Shown one piece after another: positions 35,571-47,652 of a DNA stretch of 64,000 nt. Position numbers and translations under genes: made by a program. Source of the stretch: Cudoniella acicularis. Taxonomy: Eukaryota > Ascomycota > Leotiomycetes > Helotiales > Helotiaceae. Each line of letters opens with the position of its first letter. Within the stretch, counting starts at the first letter, position 1. The stretch is taken from assembly GCA_013054445.1 (NCBI GenBank), contig JAAMPI010000029.1, positions 27,646 to 91,645 on the forward strand, in the 5' to 3' direction. The notes below the pieces were generated by a model. The model saw only the letters and a program-made list of their open reading frames with translations, was not told where the DNA came from and made no database searches.

Positions 35571-36698
35571 ATGAACTTTTGGTTTAATGTTTACCGCGGT
35601 TCTGAAGAGGGGCACATAGTGGTAGATACCACTACTCGTACTCTCCATAACAATGAAGTCTACATTGAGACAACACACTCTGGTATTTGTGGATCAGATG
35701 AACATTTTTTGAAACCTGGCCAAGTACTTGGGCACGAGGGTATTGGAATTGTGAGGCAGGTTGGTCCAGATGTGATATCAGTCAAAGTTGGAGACCGCGT
35801 TGGCTTTCGGTACTTGCGCAAGGTGTGCGGTGCCTGTGATAATTGCGCAACAGGTCTGCTCTGTATATATTTCTCCCCTGGGACAAGCTCTACTGCTTCC
35901 ATATTCTGACTGACTGTCTCTAGGTGAAGATCAGCACTGCAGATCCGTCAAGGCTTACAGCGAACAAGACTACGACCTTGACTCTTTCAGTCACGGTACA
36001 GTGTGGGATGCTGACTGCCTCTTTCCAATTCCTGATGGGTATCGGTCTGAGGATGTTGTCCCGCTCATGTGTGCTGGCACTACTGTGTAGAACTGCCTGA
36101 GTCATTACCGTGCTCAACGTACTGAACGCGTGGGTTTCATGGGCGTTGGTGGTCTTGGTCATATTGCCATCAAAATTGCGGCGGTAATGGGATGTCATGT
36201 TGTCGTTCTGTCTAGATCTGAAGCTAAGAGAGGAGATGCGATGGAATTTGGAGCCTCTGAATTCCATGTTTTGATCCAACTGTGGGCATACAAGGGGTTA
36301 AACCTCTCAAGCACTTCTTGCTTTGCGGAAGCTTTTCAACCGATTATTCCTCGTAAGTGTTGTACACCGTTCATCCATTCTGTGCTAAGATAATGACCGG
36401 CTCCAGTCTACTGCCTCTAATGGACACAAACAGTACTATTTATCCCTTAACGGTTACGTTCGAGCATTCACCAGTTCCCATGCTAGCCATGAATCTGCGG
36501 GGTATCCGTATCCAGGGATCTCTTGCTTCCTCCCGATACCCTCCCCGAGAACTGCTGGAACTTGCCTCCCGCGAAAATATAATCCCAACCATTATGAAAT
36601 ACCCCTTAACGAAGGGAGGTATTGAAACTGCGATGCAAGAATTAAGAGATGGAAATGTAAGGTACAGGGCAGTTTTGGTGCGCCAACTCTCGAATTAG
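35571..36698 (+). pseudogene. Zinc-dependent alcohol dehydrogenase (MDR), disrupted
   Basis: This is a medium-chain zinc dehydrogenase of the cinnamyl-alcohol/NADP-ADH type. Exons are 35571-35853, 35924-36352 and 36407-36698. Seen: the catalytic-zinc segment HSGICGSDEHFL with GHEGIGIV, the structural-zinc cysteines in KVCGACDNC plus HC in the next exon, the Rossmann motif GFMGVGGLGHIAIKIAA and the tail VRYRAVLVRQL. Two lesions break it: an in-frame TAG at 36088-36090 after CAGTTV, and a one-base loss in the T run at about 36269-36272, after which the frame resumes as DPTVGIQGVKPLKHFLL. It is divergent from the decarboxylase gene. Intact, it would reduce an aldehyde or oxidise an alcohol. The single-base loss alone could be a sequencing error; the stop is not in a homopolymer. 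Confidence 0.75.
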
Positions 36699-39246
36699 CA
36701 GTGAGCCGTAGCAGTTGCGGTTATCTTTTATAGTCAGGGTCACGCTCGATAAAGTTTATGAACCTCTAACTTTGCTTTCATGAAAATGTCCGTAGGCAAT
36801 GTGACTAGGCTTGACACCATCTGGAGATATACGAGAGGCAACATATTACAAACTTTCACTTGACTTCCCTTAGATACCCAAGCACTTTGCAATTTGGATG
36901 AATAGACCAGTCCGTTCTTCATTCATACCCACCTGTCTACTTAAAGAGCTGCGTAACTGCAAGAAATCCGAATAGAATTAGCTCATTAAGCGTCATCGCC
37001 TTACAGTGCTCTTCAAGTGAGGGTCTTCATCCTCCCACAAAGAGATATGTCACGAGAGAACCATCCTCCCTTGATGTACGACTACCTGAGACCAAAAGCG
37101 GCACCCCACCCCAAGAGATTATATACCCACTTCAATATTTCCCGTAATATGGCAGCGGGCAGCGTCTCAAAGAGGAAGGGCGCATGTATTTGACCTACTG
37201 CCATGCACAGTGTTTAATGTGACAACGTTAGCGGGATCATTCAGAATGCATGCGTCTCTTATCTTTTCTATCGGGCTTCTCATTTGAAGAAGATCGATAA
37301 TATAGCACGTGCGAATTGAAATTTCATTCCATGCGTGAAAAGGTCGGGTGTTATAGTAAAAGGTAGCGTTTAATTAATAATAACCACCCTTCTCGTTAGG
37401 CAGCCATACAGGAGACACGCTCTCGAGGTGCTGAAGAAGGTGAGTCCCTCTAGCGGGAGAGTGAACTGCATATTATTGCATAGCTTGGCGCAGTAGTGCG
37501 GCTCGAAGTGGTGAATTTCATATTGGAAGACTTGACTTTTTATCTTATACTATCCTTCCTCGGTACTTTTGTTCTGTGGGTCAATAAAACAGGGTGGGAG
37601 GCGGAGGGGGCGAAAGTATTTGTTGATTGACGATCGGCTGTCAGGCAGCTGTCTATCCCCGATAGCATAATGATTCTCGTCTATACACAATACCCACTCA
37701 CATAATACAGTAAATATTAGGAAGATAAAAACATTCCAAGCCCTACCTCTTGCCCCTTGTGCTGAGATGAAAGAGTGTACTTAAGTAAGCACTCTACTTA
37801 CCAGATACACAATGCGGATACCGGAATTGAAAATACAAAACATAGCTCTTTTTTTCTAGATATACACGCTGCCAGATTTATTAACTTCTCACTTGACGGG
37901 TTCCAACTCTTCAACTCTGGAAAACATGCCGCCAGACCCATGATAAAGACTGCGAGAATTTATATAGCACGAATGCCTTCTTTGTACATCCTAGTCTATT
38001 CTCCTCCCTACCTCGAATATGACTATATTATGGTATCGTTACTTCCTTTTCTATAATTTCTAGAATCAGGAAATTTTATATCAGGCTGTCTAAATCACGA
38101 TACATAGTTCATATTCAAGCAAGCTGCAGCAGTGTTTAGTGGAATAAAGGAACTGATAATTGACGTGTTCGAAGTGCTGTTTAGGAGTAGTAAGAACAAA
38201 GTCTTGACGCTTTTGAGGGGATGAGGGTGACGGGCGATAATGTGGAAGATGTAGGCTAAGTAATGCTTGTAGCACGAATCTTAATAATAGTGACAAATTT
38301 TTATTTGTACTTTTCAAATATAAAACACCAACCTTATTATACAATCTGTGACGATTAGCTGAGATATGTAATTTTGACTTTAGCAACTACCCAGATTAAA
38401 CCCCGCGCTTAATTAAATCAAAGACATCCAAACTAGGCCTTCTAATCACAAGGTCCAGGCCCCCAGGCCCAAGGCTTAATTTTTGCATTTCGGCACTTCT
38501 CTAGTTTGACCGGGGTATCGTGGAGCAATTCGTATCATGTGTTTATGCATATGTACATGGGATGCTCTTATTTTTTTCCCCCTACAGATCGGCCGGCTGA
38601 ACTCTTCCACTTCTGAACTTCGGCACTTCGGCACTCCTTATTGTTAGACTTGTCAATTGCGTTATTTTGTAGGCCTCTACGTTGATCTGGGTAGCGTATG
38701 CTTGCACATATGTACGGGATGCGTTGCTCTACGAATCGGTCCGCGTGCATTTTTAGGGCGTCATCATGCATGCAAAATAGTCTCGTTGCGAGTACTTACG
38801 CACATGCAAGCATGAGCAATATAGAGTCCAACCACATAATATAGGCCTTAGTTGAACTGGAAGCCTTGAAGCGATGGTAAACCAAGGTCTCATGACAGAC
38901 ACCACCACACAATACCACTCATGCTAGGTTTGAACGGCATTGCCTAGACCTCCCATATGTTGACTGTGCATCGGCTCCTGCGTCAAGTCTCAAATTAATC
39001 ACACACCAATAGGTGTGTCCACTTTGGAGTCTAATGTAAGGCAATATATCACTAACACGACCATTAAGATTTGAACCGTTAAAATACATCACCACCCCCT
39101 TCAGATGTCTCCAGTAGCTTCTATCCTGTATCATCATGGAATCCTAAATTATCACAATACAAAAAAAATACCTCCACTGCCTCAACTGGTCGTCATCTGG
39201 ACTGCTATACTGCCTCCAAAAGCCATAGACGGCAACATCATCCAAA
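36699..39246. other. Gene-poor intergenic region
   Basis: About 2.5 kb with only short unconvincing frames and AT-rich patches (37660-38400). Near 38540-38760 two stretches resemble each other loosely (both contain CATATGTAC-GGGATGC), suggesting an old duplication or a decayed repeat. No gene is supported. Confidence 0.4.
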
Positions 39247-40816
39247 ATGTCTGTTTACGAAGATTTGAATGAAGCGGTTGCGTTGATAAATGCCTTGGGT
39301 CGGCTCCCCTTAGGATCGTCGAACGAGAATAACCAAAGCATAACGAAACAGGCTCTTCGCCTAAGTAAAGCTCTAACTGCTACACTCGAAGCGCCAGAAG
39401 ATGCCGCAGTGAATATGTCCTTTGCTGTACGTACTTCTCCACCTATCCTTTACTTGTAATGTTTTGCTTTGCTCATAACCTAGTTAGATTTTCACTCCAA
39501 TGAGCGCTCGAATAGCGGTCGATCTAAAGCTATTTGAACTCATAGCTTCTCACAGTGGACCTATCACTGCGGCGGAATTGTCATCGCTATCTGGAGGAGA
39601 AGATCAGCTGATAAGTTCGATATGCTGAAAAAAAAGTTCTTGGATAACTGCTAATATTGCAATAGTCCGTATATTGAGACCGTTATCGGCCGTCGGATTT
39701 GTCAAAGAAGTCGCTGAGCAGACCTGGGTAGCCACGCCTATTACTAAGGCGATGGCAAATGATACAATCGCCGCGGGACATAGAATGATGTGAGGATGAC
39801 CTTGTTCGAGACTGATAGTAGTTGACTGACAATGATGTGCTAGGTGGGAGTTGATGGCTGTAGCAGTTGCACAAGCGCCAAAGTTTCTAAAGGAGACACG
39901 ATATCGAAGTCCTGCTAATTCTCAAGATGGACTGGTACAATACGCCTATCAAACCAAATTATCGGTCTTCGAGTTAATTAGCACGATACCTCAGATGCAA
40001 CGTGATTTTGACATTTTTATGGGAAGTATGATGGGTACAGGCAAATACTGGATTGATTGGTACCCTATCCAAGAACTAATAATTGACGGTGCAAGAGATG
40101 ATTCTGTCCTGATGATCGATATAGGTGGCGGGAATGGCTATGATCTGCAAGCCTTTGAGAGAAAATATCCACAGCGGGGGAGACTTGTTCTACAAGATCG
40201 ACCTTCAGTAATCGACAACATCAAAGATATGCATCCTGCAATTGAGTATTTCAAATACGACTTCTTTACCAGTCAGCCAATCCAAGGTAAATTATTTACA
40301 TTGATGATTTTTATCGGTTTTTGTTAAAACTTTCTAGGTGCTCGAGTATACTTCTATCACCATATCCTCCACGATGTAAGAATAAATTTCCTATCTTTCA
40401 ACTAGTTGAACCGGAAACGAGCAACCAAAGCGCCCTGCATACTTACGAGGGCTCTTACAGCGACATAACCTCTCTTCCTTTCCTTTAGTTCTAGAACTTT
40501 CTGGAGTGAGCGAAGCTAAAACCTCGCTCTATAGTGGCCCGACGATAAATGCCTTATTATTCTGCAACAAGTAAAACGGGCTATGGAACCAGGCTATTCT
40601 AAGTTGCTCTTGCACGAACTCATTCTTCCCGACAAAGAGGCGCTGACCGTACACGCAAGTTTTGATCTTGCCGTGATGATCTTCAACAGTGGTACCCTAC
40701 GAACACGAAAGCAATGGGGTCGATTGCTTGAATCTGCTGGGCTTGAGCTCGTTAAAGTGTGGGTCCCTGAGAAAGATACTGATGGCATCGTTGAAGCAGT
40801 GGTCAAAGAGAATTGA
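39247..40816 (+). CDS. SAM-dependent O-methyltransferase (class II, secondary-metabolism type)
   Basis: It transfers a methyl group from S-adenosylmethionine to a hydroxyl group, usually a phenol or polyketide. Six exons, 39247-39426, 39488-39614, 39666-39789, 39844-40286, 40338-40375 and 40535-40816, close in phase to 397 residues. A winged-helix dimerisation domain comes first (IAVDLKLFELIASHSGPITA). The SAM motif LMIDIGGGNG is at about 233-242, the acidic loop RLVLQDRPSVID follows, and the catalytic His region HHILHDWPDDKC lies around residue 299-310. The penultimate intron is 159 nt; the others are about 50-61 nt. The frame is intact although its neighbours are broken. The substrate is unknown. 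Confidence 0.9.
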
Positions 40817-41883
40817 TCTAGGCTGGATCCAATATGGTTCAGGCGTTTATGGCCGAGATCGAACGCGAGAGCTCGAAGAGGATTTCGTTTGACTAGGGCG
40901 TTTCAGCGCTCCTACTTCCCTCCTTTTTTTTTGCCGCCTAATTCGGGAGCGCTTACGAGTCCTTTTGTTGGTCTACTTTACAACTATTGCTTTTAGGTTT
41001 TGTTGCTGCTTTCTTGGTTAAAAGCTAGTTCAATCACTATTTAAATAAATATATCTTTATGCTTCTAGGAAAAGAGGAACGAAGTGAAAAGAAGTAACCC
41101 TGCTGCCGCTCAAGGTGAGTGTTATACTGTGGTGAAGCAGGTTCGATGCTTTTCGACAACGAGCAGGGCGATCCATCCTCTTGCTAATATTTTACCAGAA
41201 GGTACGAGTATGAGTCCAGCTCTACGTGTCTTTCGTTTCCCCGTGCCTAGCGGTTAACGTCACGGCCCCTCCCTTATCGTCATGTTCCTCGGTGATTGCG
41301 ACAATTAATGCTTAGTCATCAATTTATGCGTTACAATTTGGCCAATCGAAGATAAGCCTCACGCTGTGATAGCTAGGCTCCCGCCTCGCTATGCCACTGG
41401 GGAGCTACATGTCAGGGAGTTTTACGGCCAGATTCCCTGCATAGCTGAGTTCTGACCGGAGCTCTCGACTATCCGGTATCATGAGATGGGTAGGTTTTGA
41501 AGCAGAGTGTAACGTTCCAGGGTCACGTGGTATATCGATATCACGTGAGGCGTCGGTTTATTCGTCTTAGGTGTGTCAAAGTAAATCCCTACAGAACATC
41601 TTATTACTAAGAGTATGAGTTAAGCACGAAGCTATAACGTAGGAAATCTATATAGCTATATAGGTGGTTGTAACTGTTCACGTGTCCACCAGTTCACTCC
41701 CTCGGGCAGCGAACCAACGAACTAGGATCACGTGATCTATCACATGATCCGGGGTCGTGACACATGCCGCCGTTGGAAGGAAGCTATTTAAAAGCTACCA
41801 GTCATTCTCTCAACGGTATGCTCGGATTCTTGACTCTTCATCTTCTCCCTTTCAACTAGGTCCCTGCGACAGCGAACGTTAAG
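40817..41883. other. Intergenic region containing an LTR-like sequence
   Basis: No gene. It holds an LTR-like 255-base sequence at 41508-41762 (listed separately), and then about 120 bases of leader before the MFS gene. Confidence 0.45.
41508..41762. mobile_element. Solo-LTR-like sequence
   Basis: It runs from TGTAACG to CGTGACA, so its ends form a short inverted repeat (TGTAACG / TGTCACG) with TG..CA termini as in LTRs. It contains several CACGTG/ATCACGTGAT palindromes. No internal coding region or partner LTR is visible nearby, so it would be a solo LTR. The flanks show no clear target-site duplication, which lowers confidence. It ends about 120 bases before the MFS gene start and may contribute to that promoter. 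Confidence 0.4.
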
Positions 41884-43388
41884 ATGGCTGAGAAAACGGC
41901 TGAGAGCACAAGTGGGATGGCTGTCGCTAGAGTACATTCCCAAGAGTTGGCTACTACGTCTGACTCGGAGCAGCAGTCGATCGAGCAGCTCCCAGGCAAC
42001 GTGATCGAAAGCTTCGACGATTCTGGTCTGCCACCGGTCGATAGAGGAAAGGACGCATGGCTGTTTCTGGCCGCCGCCTTCGTTGTCGAGATCCTAATCT
42101 TCGGTGAGTTCTCATCTGAGCCTTCTTGGTCAATAGCTTGTCATATTCATCAAAATATACAGGATTCAGTTTCTCGTTCGGTGTTTTTCAAGACTACTAC
42201 AGCACCGCTCAACCGTTTGCGGGTTCCTCAAATATTGCAGTAATTGGCGTCCTAACAACGGTAAGAAAACGCGTCTGATGCAACCTTAACTCGACTATCC
42301 TCCTAACATTGACTGAACACCAGGGCCTTATCTTCATCTGTTCGCCGATTATCCTCCCGCTTTGCAGACGGTATCCTCATTGGGCTCGATGGATGTCAAC
42401 TGCGGGACTTCTGGGTGCTTTTGTATCCAACATCGCGAGCTCCTTCTGTACTAGCGTAACACAGCTCATCGGAACGCAGGGCGTCCTTCTAGGGATTAGT
42501 GGAAGCCTTGCCTTCTGTCCCTGCCTCGTGTTTGCTGATCAATGGTTCGACAAACGCAAGGGCTTGGCCTTTGGAGTCATGGGGAGCGGAGCTGGTCTGG
42601 GAGGCGTATTTTTGCCTGTCCTTATCAACGCGCTCCTTAACAATGTTGGATTCGCAAAAACAATGCGGATCTGGGCATGTATGCTCTTCGGCATCGGCAC
42701 TCCGTTATCGTACTTCGTGAGGCCCAGACTCCCGCCGTCTGCCACAGAGAAGAATCCGTTCTGGAACCTGCAAGCCGTCCGTTCGCGCTTCTTCCTCCTC
42801 AACCAAACTGCGAACATCATCCAGGGCACAGGCTACTATCTCCCTGGCATCTACCTGCCCAATTTCACTCGTGAGATCTTCGGCGCATCGACTTGGTTAT
42901 CGACTTTGTCGCTTATGCTGTTTAATCTCTGCGCGATGGCGGGCCTTATAATTATGGGCTCCTTCACGGACCGGTGGAGCTCTCGAACCTGCATTTTCAT
43001 TTCCGCCCTCGGGGCAACCATTTCTGTCCTTCTCTTTTGGGGCTTAGCAGTGCACCTTGCTGTCGTATACATATTTTGTATCTTTTTCGGCCTGTTCTCA
43101 GGCTGCTGGCCGGCTGTGTGGCCGGCTGTCATGAGAGAAACCGCGAAGAGAGGCGAGGGGCGAGGATTCGGCCACGTGGACACCTTGATGATATACTCTC
43201 TACTCTCTGTTGGTAGAGGTATCGGGAATGTCATCTCAGGCCCTCTAAGCGAGGCGCTCATTAATGGGATGCCATGGAAAGGAGAGGTGATTGGGGGCTA
43301 CGGGAGCGGCTTTGGCGCACTCATTATCTTCTCCGGTCTAACCTCCCTCTTGAGTGGGATGAATACTCTGTGGTATCACTTGCTATAA
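41884..43388 (+). CDS. MFS transporter, monocarboxylate-permease type
   Basis: A twelve-segment major-facilitator protein of the fungal MCH/riboflavin-monocarboxylate type. Three exons, 41884-42103, 42163-42260 and 42324-43388, give 460 residues. A hydrophilic cytosolic N-terminus of about 58 residues precedes the first helix (AWLFLAAAFVVEILIFGFSF). FSFGVFQDYYSTAQPF is typical of this subfamily, as are the WFDKRKGLAFGVMGSGAGLG loop between helices 4 and 5 and the GSFTDRWSSR loop after helix 8. No lesions. It lies 1 kb after the O-methyltransferase on the same strand. The substrate, and whether it serves the neighbouring enzymes, is inference. Confidence 0.9.
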
Positions 43389-43743
43389 GGATCTGAAGGC
43401 GCTTTTTCTTAGTGTCGGACCAAAGGTTATCTAGTCAATAGATAGATTGCTAGATAGATATATAGGAAGCGCTAAGCTGGAATTCAATTGTAGAGGATAT
43501 ATACGGTATATATAGATAGATAGACGTCTAGAGGATCTTTAGAGTTAGCTCTAGTATAGGAAAGGATTAATCATATTAATTAATTATTAATAGAAGAGCA
43601 GAAGTTAGGCTAGGTGTAACGGATCTGGGTCTACTTAACTAAAGACGGCGCCTCAGGTAAGCAGGAGGTCTGTCGAATTGGTAGTATAGAAGTGTGGCAA
43701 GGCGATACTNTTGTGTGGTTTGCTAACTAGGAAGCTTAGCACG
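43389..43743. other. AT-rich breakpoint region
   Basis: TAGATAGA/TATA-rich DNA with one N at about 43710. It lies exactly where the neighbouring NLR gene loses its homology, so it probably contains a degraded insertion or deletion junction. No gene. Confidence 0.5.
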
Positions 43744-44963
43744 TTATAAGCGGATTCCGTGTAGCCACAAAATCGAAGAGCTGCTTGATGCGAGCCATTC
43801 TTTGAATTCTGGTTTCCTTAGCAGCCACTCTCCAGATCCGGGAAGCAAGTCCTTCACCTTGCTACGGTGGTGACTTGAATATTGAGTTGACGACAACCAA
43901 TCAAAGACCTTCATACGCTCTTCCCCATTTAGTTTATCGTCAATCAATTTTAGACCACTAGCCATTCGACGGATAGGTTCATTCAAATCAGTCAACAAAC
44001 GACTTAGAGTTTCTGTGTCTAGTCGAGATGGCTCTTGCACTGGGACCGCTTGGTTCCCCGCACCTTGGAGCTTCTGCAGACTCATGTTCAGGTTTCCTAG
44101 TGTATCCACAATCCCATTCAGCATCACATCACCGTTGAGAACGATCTCATGGGAGAGCAGATGAATGTATTCGTCGACACCCTCCGCCTTAATCTTGATA
44201 GCCGCTTGATGTTTCAGGGTTGTCTCTTCGAGTTGGAACATATTATTAATGACCCTCGAAAACGTCCCTTTGCTGTAATATTTGTAGGCATCGAATAGAT
44301 ATTCTAGTACAGAAGTATACATAGAGATTATACTTTGTTCAAGTTGCTTTGCAAGCGAAGATGGCTTTCGAAGATATAGACACTCCACGATTTCGAATTT
44401 CGTGATGAGATTGAATACAAGTTCGAGACATTCGAGCATTGCACCATTGGCCTGGAAGTCGCTTACAATAGCCTTGGTGGTGTCAGTACGGCAAAAAAAA
44501 GTTTAGGACAAGACTTACTTAGAGGACGAATCGAGCAACTCCCCAAGGAATAGAAGCATGGGCCGGGTCGTATTGGACGATAATGTCCCCCATGTCCTTA
44601 AATTTTTGGACCCAAGTGACCATCTTTGCAAAGACATCTCGCAAGATGACAGACCCCCCTCTTCGATTCTTCCATTTCCACCTCTTCTGCTGACAAGTCT
44701 GCTCAGCTGCTCGAACTAGCGAGAGCACATCGTTGACGATCTCGCGCTTCCCATCCAGACTTCCGTCGAGCGCTATTTTCTTGTCCTTGTTGACATGGTT
44801 GAGTGCCTTTCCCCATAAGTCGATAGGTGCGCTGACTAGTTAGATAATTACTTGAGGCAATATGTGCTTTCTTTCTGAAGTCGTACCTGGGGCTGCTATC
44901 TTGCAATGATTTCCCAGCGGCGGCCATTCCGGTAGGTAGCGCCATTGCAGCCACAGCAAACAA
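43744..44963 (-). pseudogene. NLR-type N-terminal fragment (NACHT_N domain), truncated
   Basis: Fungal NLRs sense non-self or damage and trigger defence or regulated cell death; this piece carries only the N-terminal domain. Exons are 44963-44887, 44831-44519 and 44472-43744. Typical segments: SAPIDLWGKALNHVNKDKK, VTWVQKFKDMGDIIVQYDP, ASIPWGVARFVL, then QYSSHHRSKVKDLLPGSGEW and SSILWLHGI. The last is followed at once by a stop, just where the Walker A (GAGKT-type) loop should begin, so NACHT and repeat domains are gone. A second lesion is a TAA at 44521-44519, immediately before a GTAAGT donor, where relatives would be expected to have a sense codon (CAA to TAA fits). The start at 44963 is the first ATG. 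Confidence 0.7.
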
Positions 44964-46884
44964 CCACTGTCAATTGCCATTGAGGATCCCGAGCATGATT
45001 CTATCCGCTAGCATAGTCGTACGTCGAAGCAGAAGATGCAGATGCAATGCTAATTGCTCGAGGCTAGGTTTCCTAATCCGAAGGCCCAAGTAGCCGAACT
45101 TGCATCAAGGTGGCTAACCGCAAGGCATCTCCATCCCACTCCGTAAAAACCCGAGGCTCAGCAATGCCAGCGATCGAGACCATGAAGAAAGATGTCTAAC
45201 ATTGGAATAAATTCTTTGGAGTGGGATCATGAGGCTGGTGTAGGAGGAAGAGCTGAAGTATAGAGACTACGCAACCGTAGGGTACTTTTAAGCACTAGCA
45301 AGAAATCCGTACCACGATTTCGCGGAAATCTAAACGCAGCATTTGTACCCATCCGATAGCATCAACCTCAACATCATCTGCATTTCTGCGCAATTGCCTG
45401 TGCGCTCGACTCCTAGTTGCCTCAAGAGTCAACGGAGATCTGCTGGATCGGACGCCATGAAGCCAGCACTGCGGAGGTGGTAGCATGTTGAGAAGAAGAA
45501 GAAGATTATTCCAGAACTGGCAGTTTCGCAGGTGCTCAGATAGGCCATGCAGCGAGTCGGTGGAAGCAATGGTTGCATATAAACATAACGTTGAGTTGGT
45601 GCTGAAAGGAATATGAAACATCGTGAGCCCCGGGAATTGATTTGCGCCTCGAGTTGAGCTAACATACCTAGTGGCAGGCTCCGAAACCTTCTACTGTACT
45701 TCTGTATTTGACGTCAATTTCTTGCGCCATCAAACCCATCAAACCTCCTCCCTTCCCATACCATGATTCCCTGTTGAAAAACTTGTCGAGAAGAGCGGGA
45801 TTTAAGAATGGGGTTACGGCAGAAACTCTAACTAAAAAGGCTGTTACAAAGTGCTTCGCGACAGGTGACAGAATAACTCTGCCTTCTGCCTTTGTGGACC
45901 TTTTCCAGCGTGTCACCGGATTCTGATAGGCATACGCCTCACTCGTCTCGACCAATCCAATATCCTTCCGGGTTATTTTAACAATATGAGGTCATTCGAT
46001 ATTCCAGACCGGAAAACCACGGAGCGAGGCATACATCGAATCCGCAGCGGATTAGCGCTACCTGATCTGAAAATCCATGATGATTAGCCGCTCTCATTGA
46101 CCAACGATACTATTTGGTCCTTTGTAAGATTACTCTTTTTGAACACCTATTACTGCGATTTATCAAGTTCTACGAGGAACTTCTTTTGTATGGCTTTCTA
46201 CAAAATACATTTCCTCCGCTGACGATGCGGAGAGCCAAGATGGGGTTGGGATTGACCTCTAGTGCTTTGAAGTCTCAAACTACCTTAGTGCTTCCGGGGG
46301 CGACTACAAAAGACGCCAATCTTGATAGAGACTTAGGCGACCGGCCGCGCCGGAGGGAAGTATCTCACTTTTTAAAACTTCTACAACTCTCGATCTCGGT
46401 TCGCAAGCAGGGTGTTAACCAGCTAGTTCTTTACTTTCTTCCATTGACGAGTCTATTGCGGTCAAGTCGATTACAAGGGCTACCCTTTAAATACCTGATG
46501 GAAAGCACTTTCTTGCTGCACGGAACGAAGAGCGAACTAGAGAACTCAACCGGTGTTAAACTGACCGCTAGACACGTGTTATGACCCGTAAGCCTTTATT
46601 GGGTAATTTTAGGAACTAGGGAGGTAGGAGAGAGGGATGTTATTATTGCGAGAGGCCCCAGACTCAAATATATTGCTTTGAACATATTAAACGAGGCCTC
46701 CCTCATTTCTTTTTCTTTTTGCTTCCTTCATTCCCCTAGCTACTTAAAAGTTGATATACTCCGCTTGAAATCCTTGCCCAGTTTCACGTGATTGGCATGA
46801 CTCACATCAGCGATATATCTTGCTCTTGGCATATGCAATTTTCTTATTTTCTCTACATAAATTCGAACATCGAAAAAAAAAGCG
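44964..46884. other. Gene-poor region with unassigned reading frames
   Basis: About 1.9 kb. A 95-codon minus-strand frame (45955-45668, with RVILSPVAKHFVTAFLVRVS) and a 156-codon plus-strand frame (46114-46584) have some protein-like composition, but I recognise neither and see no supporting introns. They may be relics. No confident gene. Confidence 0.3.
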
Positions 46885-47652
46885 ATGGGGAAATATGCAG
46901 CCGAGTCCAGTCGACTATTGCTCCAAAGCGTTGACATAGACGAGCATTTCCAAGCCTACCATGAAATCCAGAGTGATTCTCGAGCAATGGAGTGGTCGTA
47001 AGTGCATAGCATTGGGTTACTGTCCCCCTTCCAGAAGTGTAGTTAATTAATATGCCGCCAGAACCAAAAAGCCAAGCGCAACTCCTGAGGAGACATTAGC
47101 TCTAATGCGAGAACAAGTTCCTACGCCCGAGAAGCCATGGAATCAACGATGGGCTATCTTGCTCCGCCCTGGCGAGGATGCAACAGAACAGAAACCGAAA
47201 ATGATCGGTCTTATCGGTTTCCCAAGAGAAGCGGATATTGGATACAAGATCCATCCGGACTTTTGGGGAAAGGGCTACATGTCTGAGGCTCTTGCTTTAT
47301 TCATCGAGTTATTTTGGAAGTTGGACGGTACACGACCTCCCCTATTCTCCAAACAACATTATTTCTACAATTGCGATTTAAATTATCACAATTCCCTCGT
47401 GCCTTCGTTTTTTTTATTCATAGGACAGGGCGTTCAAGGTTTTAGCGCTAATTACCGCGAATAGCAAACAAAAAATACAACAGGCTTATCGCAGCTGCAG
47501 ACCCCGAAAATAAGGCAAGCACGAGAGTTCTCGAGATAGCAGGTTTTCAAAAGGGAGAGTATAAAAAGGATTTCTATGAGCGTGGTGTGAATATCGGTGT
47601 GAAAAAGAGCGACTTGCAATGCTTTTACTTGGAACGACCTTCAGGCGAGTAG
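46885..47652 (+). CDS. GNAT-family N-acetyltransferase, copy 1
   Basis: A RimJ/RimL-like acetyltransferase that would transfer acetyl from acetyl-CoA to an amine. Exons 46885-46997, 47062-47327 and 47465-47652 give 188 residues. The acetyl-CoA-binding motif A is in YKIHPDFWGKGYMSEALALF, and ADPENKASTRVLEIAGFQK is the usual second half of the fold (the NxxSxRVxEKxGF-type motif). The second intron is 137 nt and its acceptor TAG coincides with the stop of the unspliced frame, so splicing is needed for the full domain. It lies in tandem with a paralogue 260 bases downstream. Substrate unknown. Confidence 0.8.

Noticed and set aside
35571..36698. Treating the ADH TAG as an intron acceptor
   Set aside because: No donor upstream would keep the conserved CAGTTV and the following Rossmann segment in phase; a premature stop fits better.
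41131..41160. GGTTCGATGC as a tRNA B box
   Set aside because: No matching A box or acceptor stem at the right distance.
42851..43261. 136-codon minus-strand frame inside the MFS gene
   Set aside because: Antisense shadow of transmembrane coding sequence, with no independent support.
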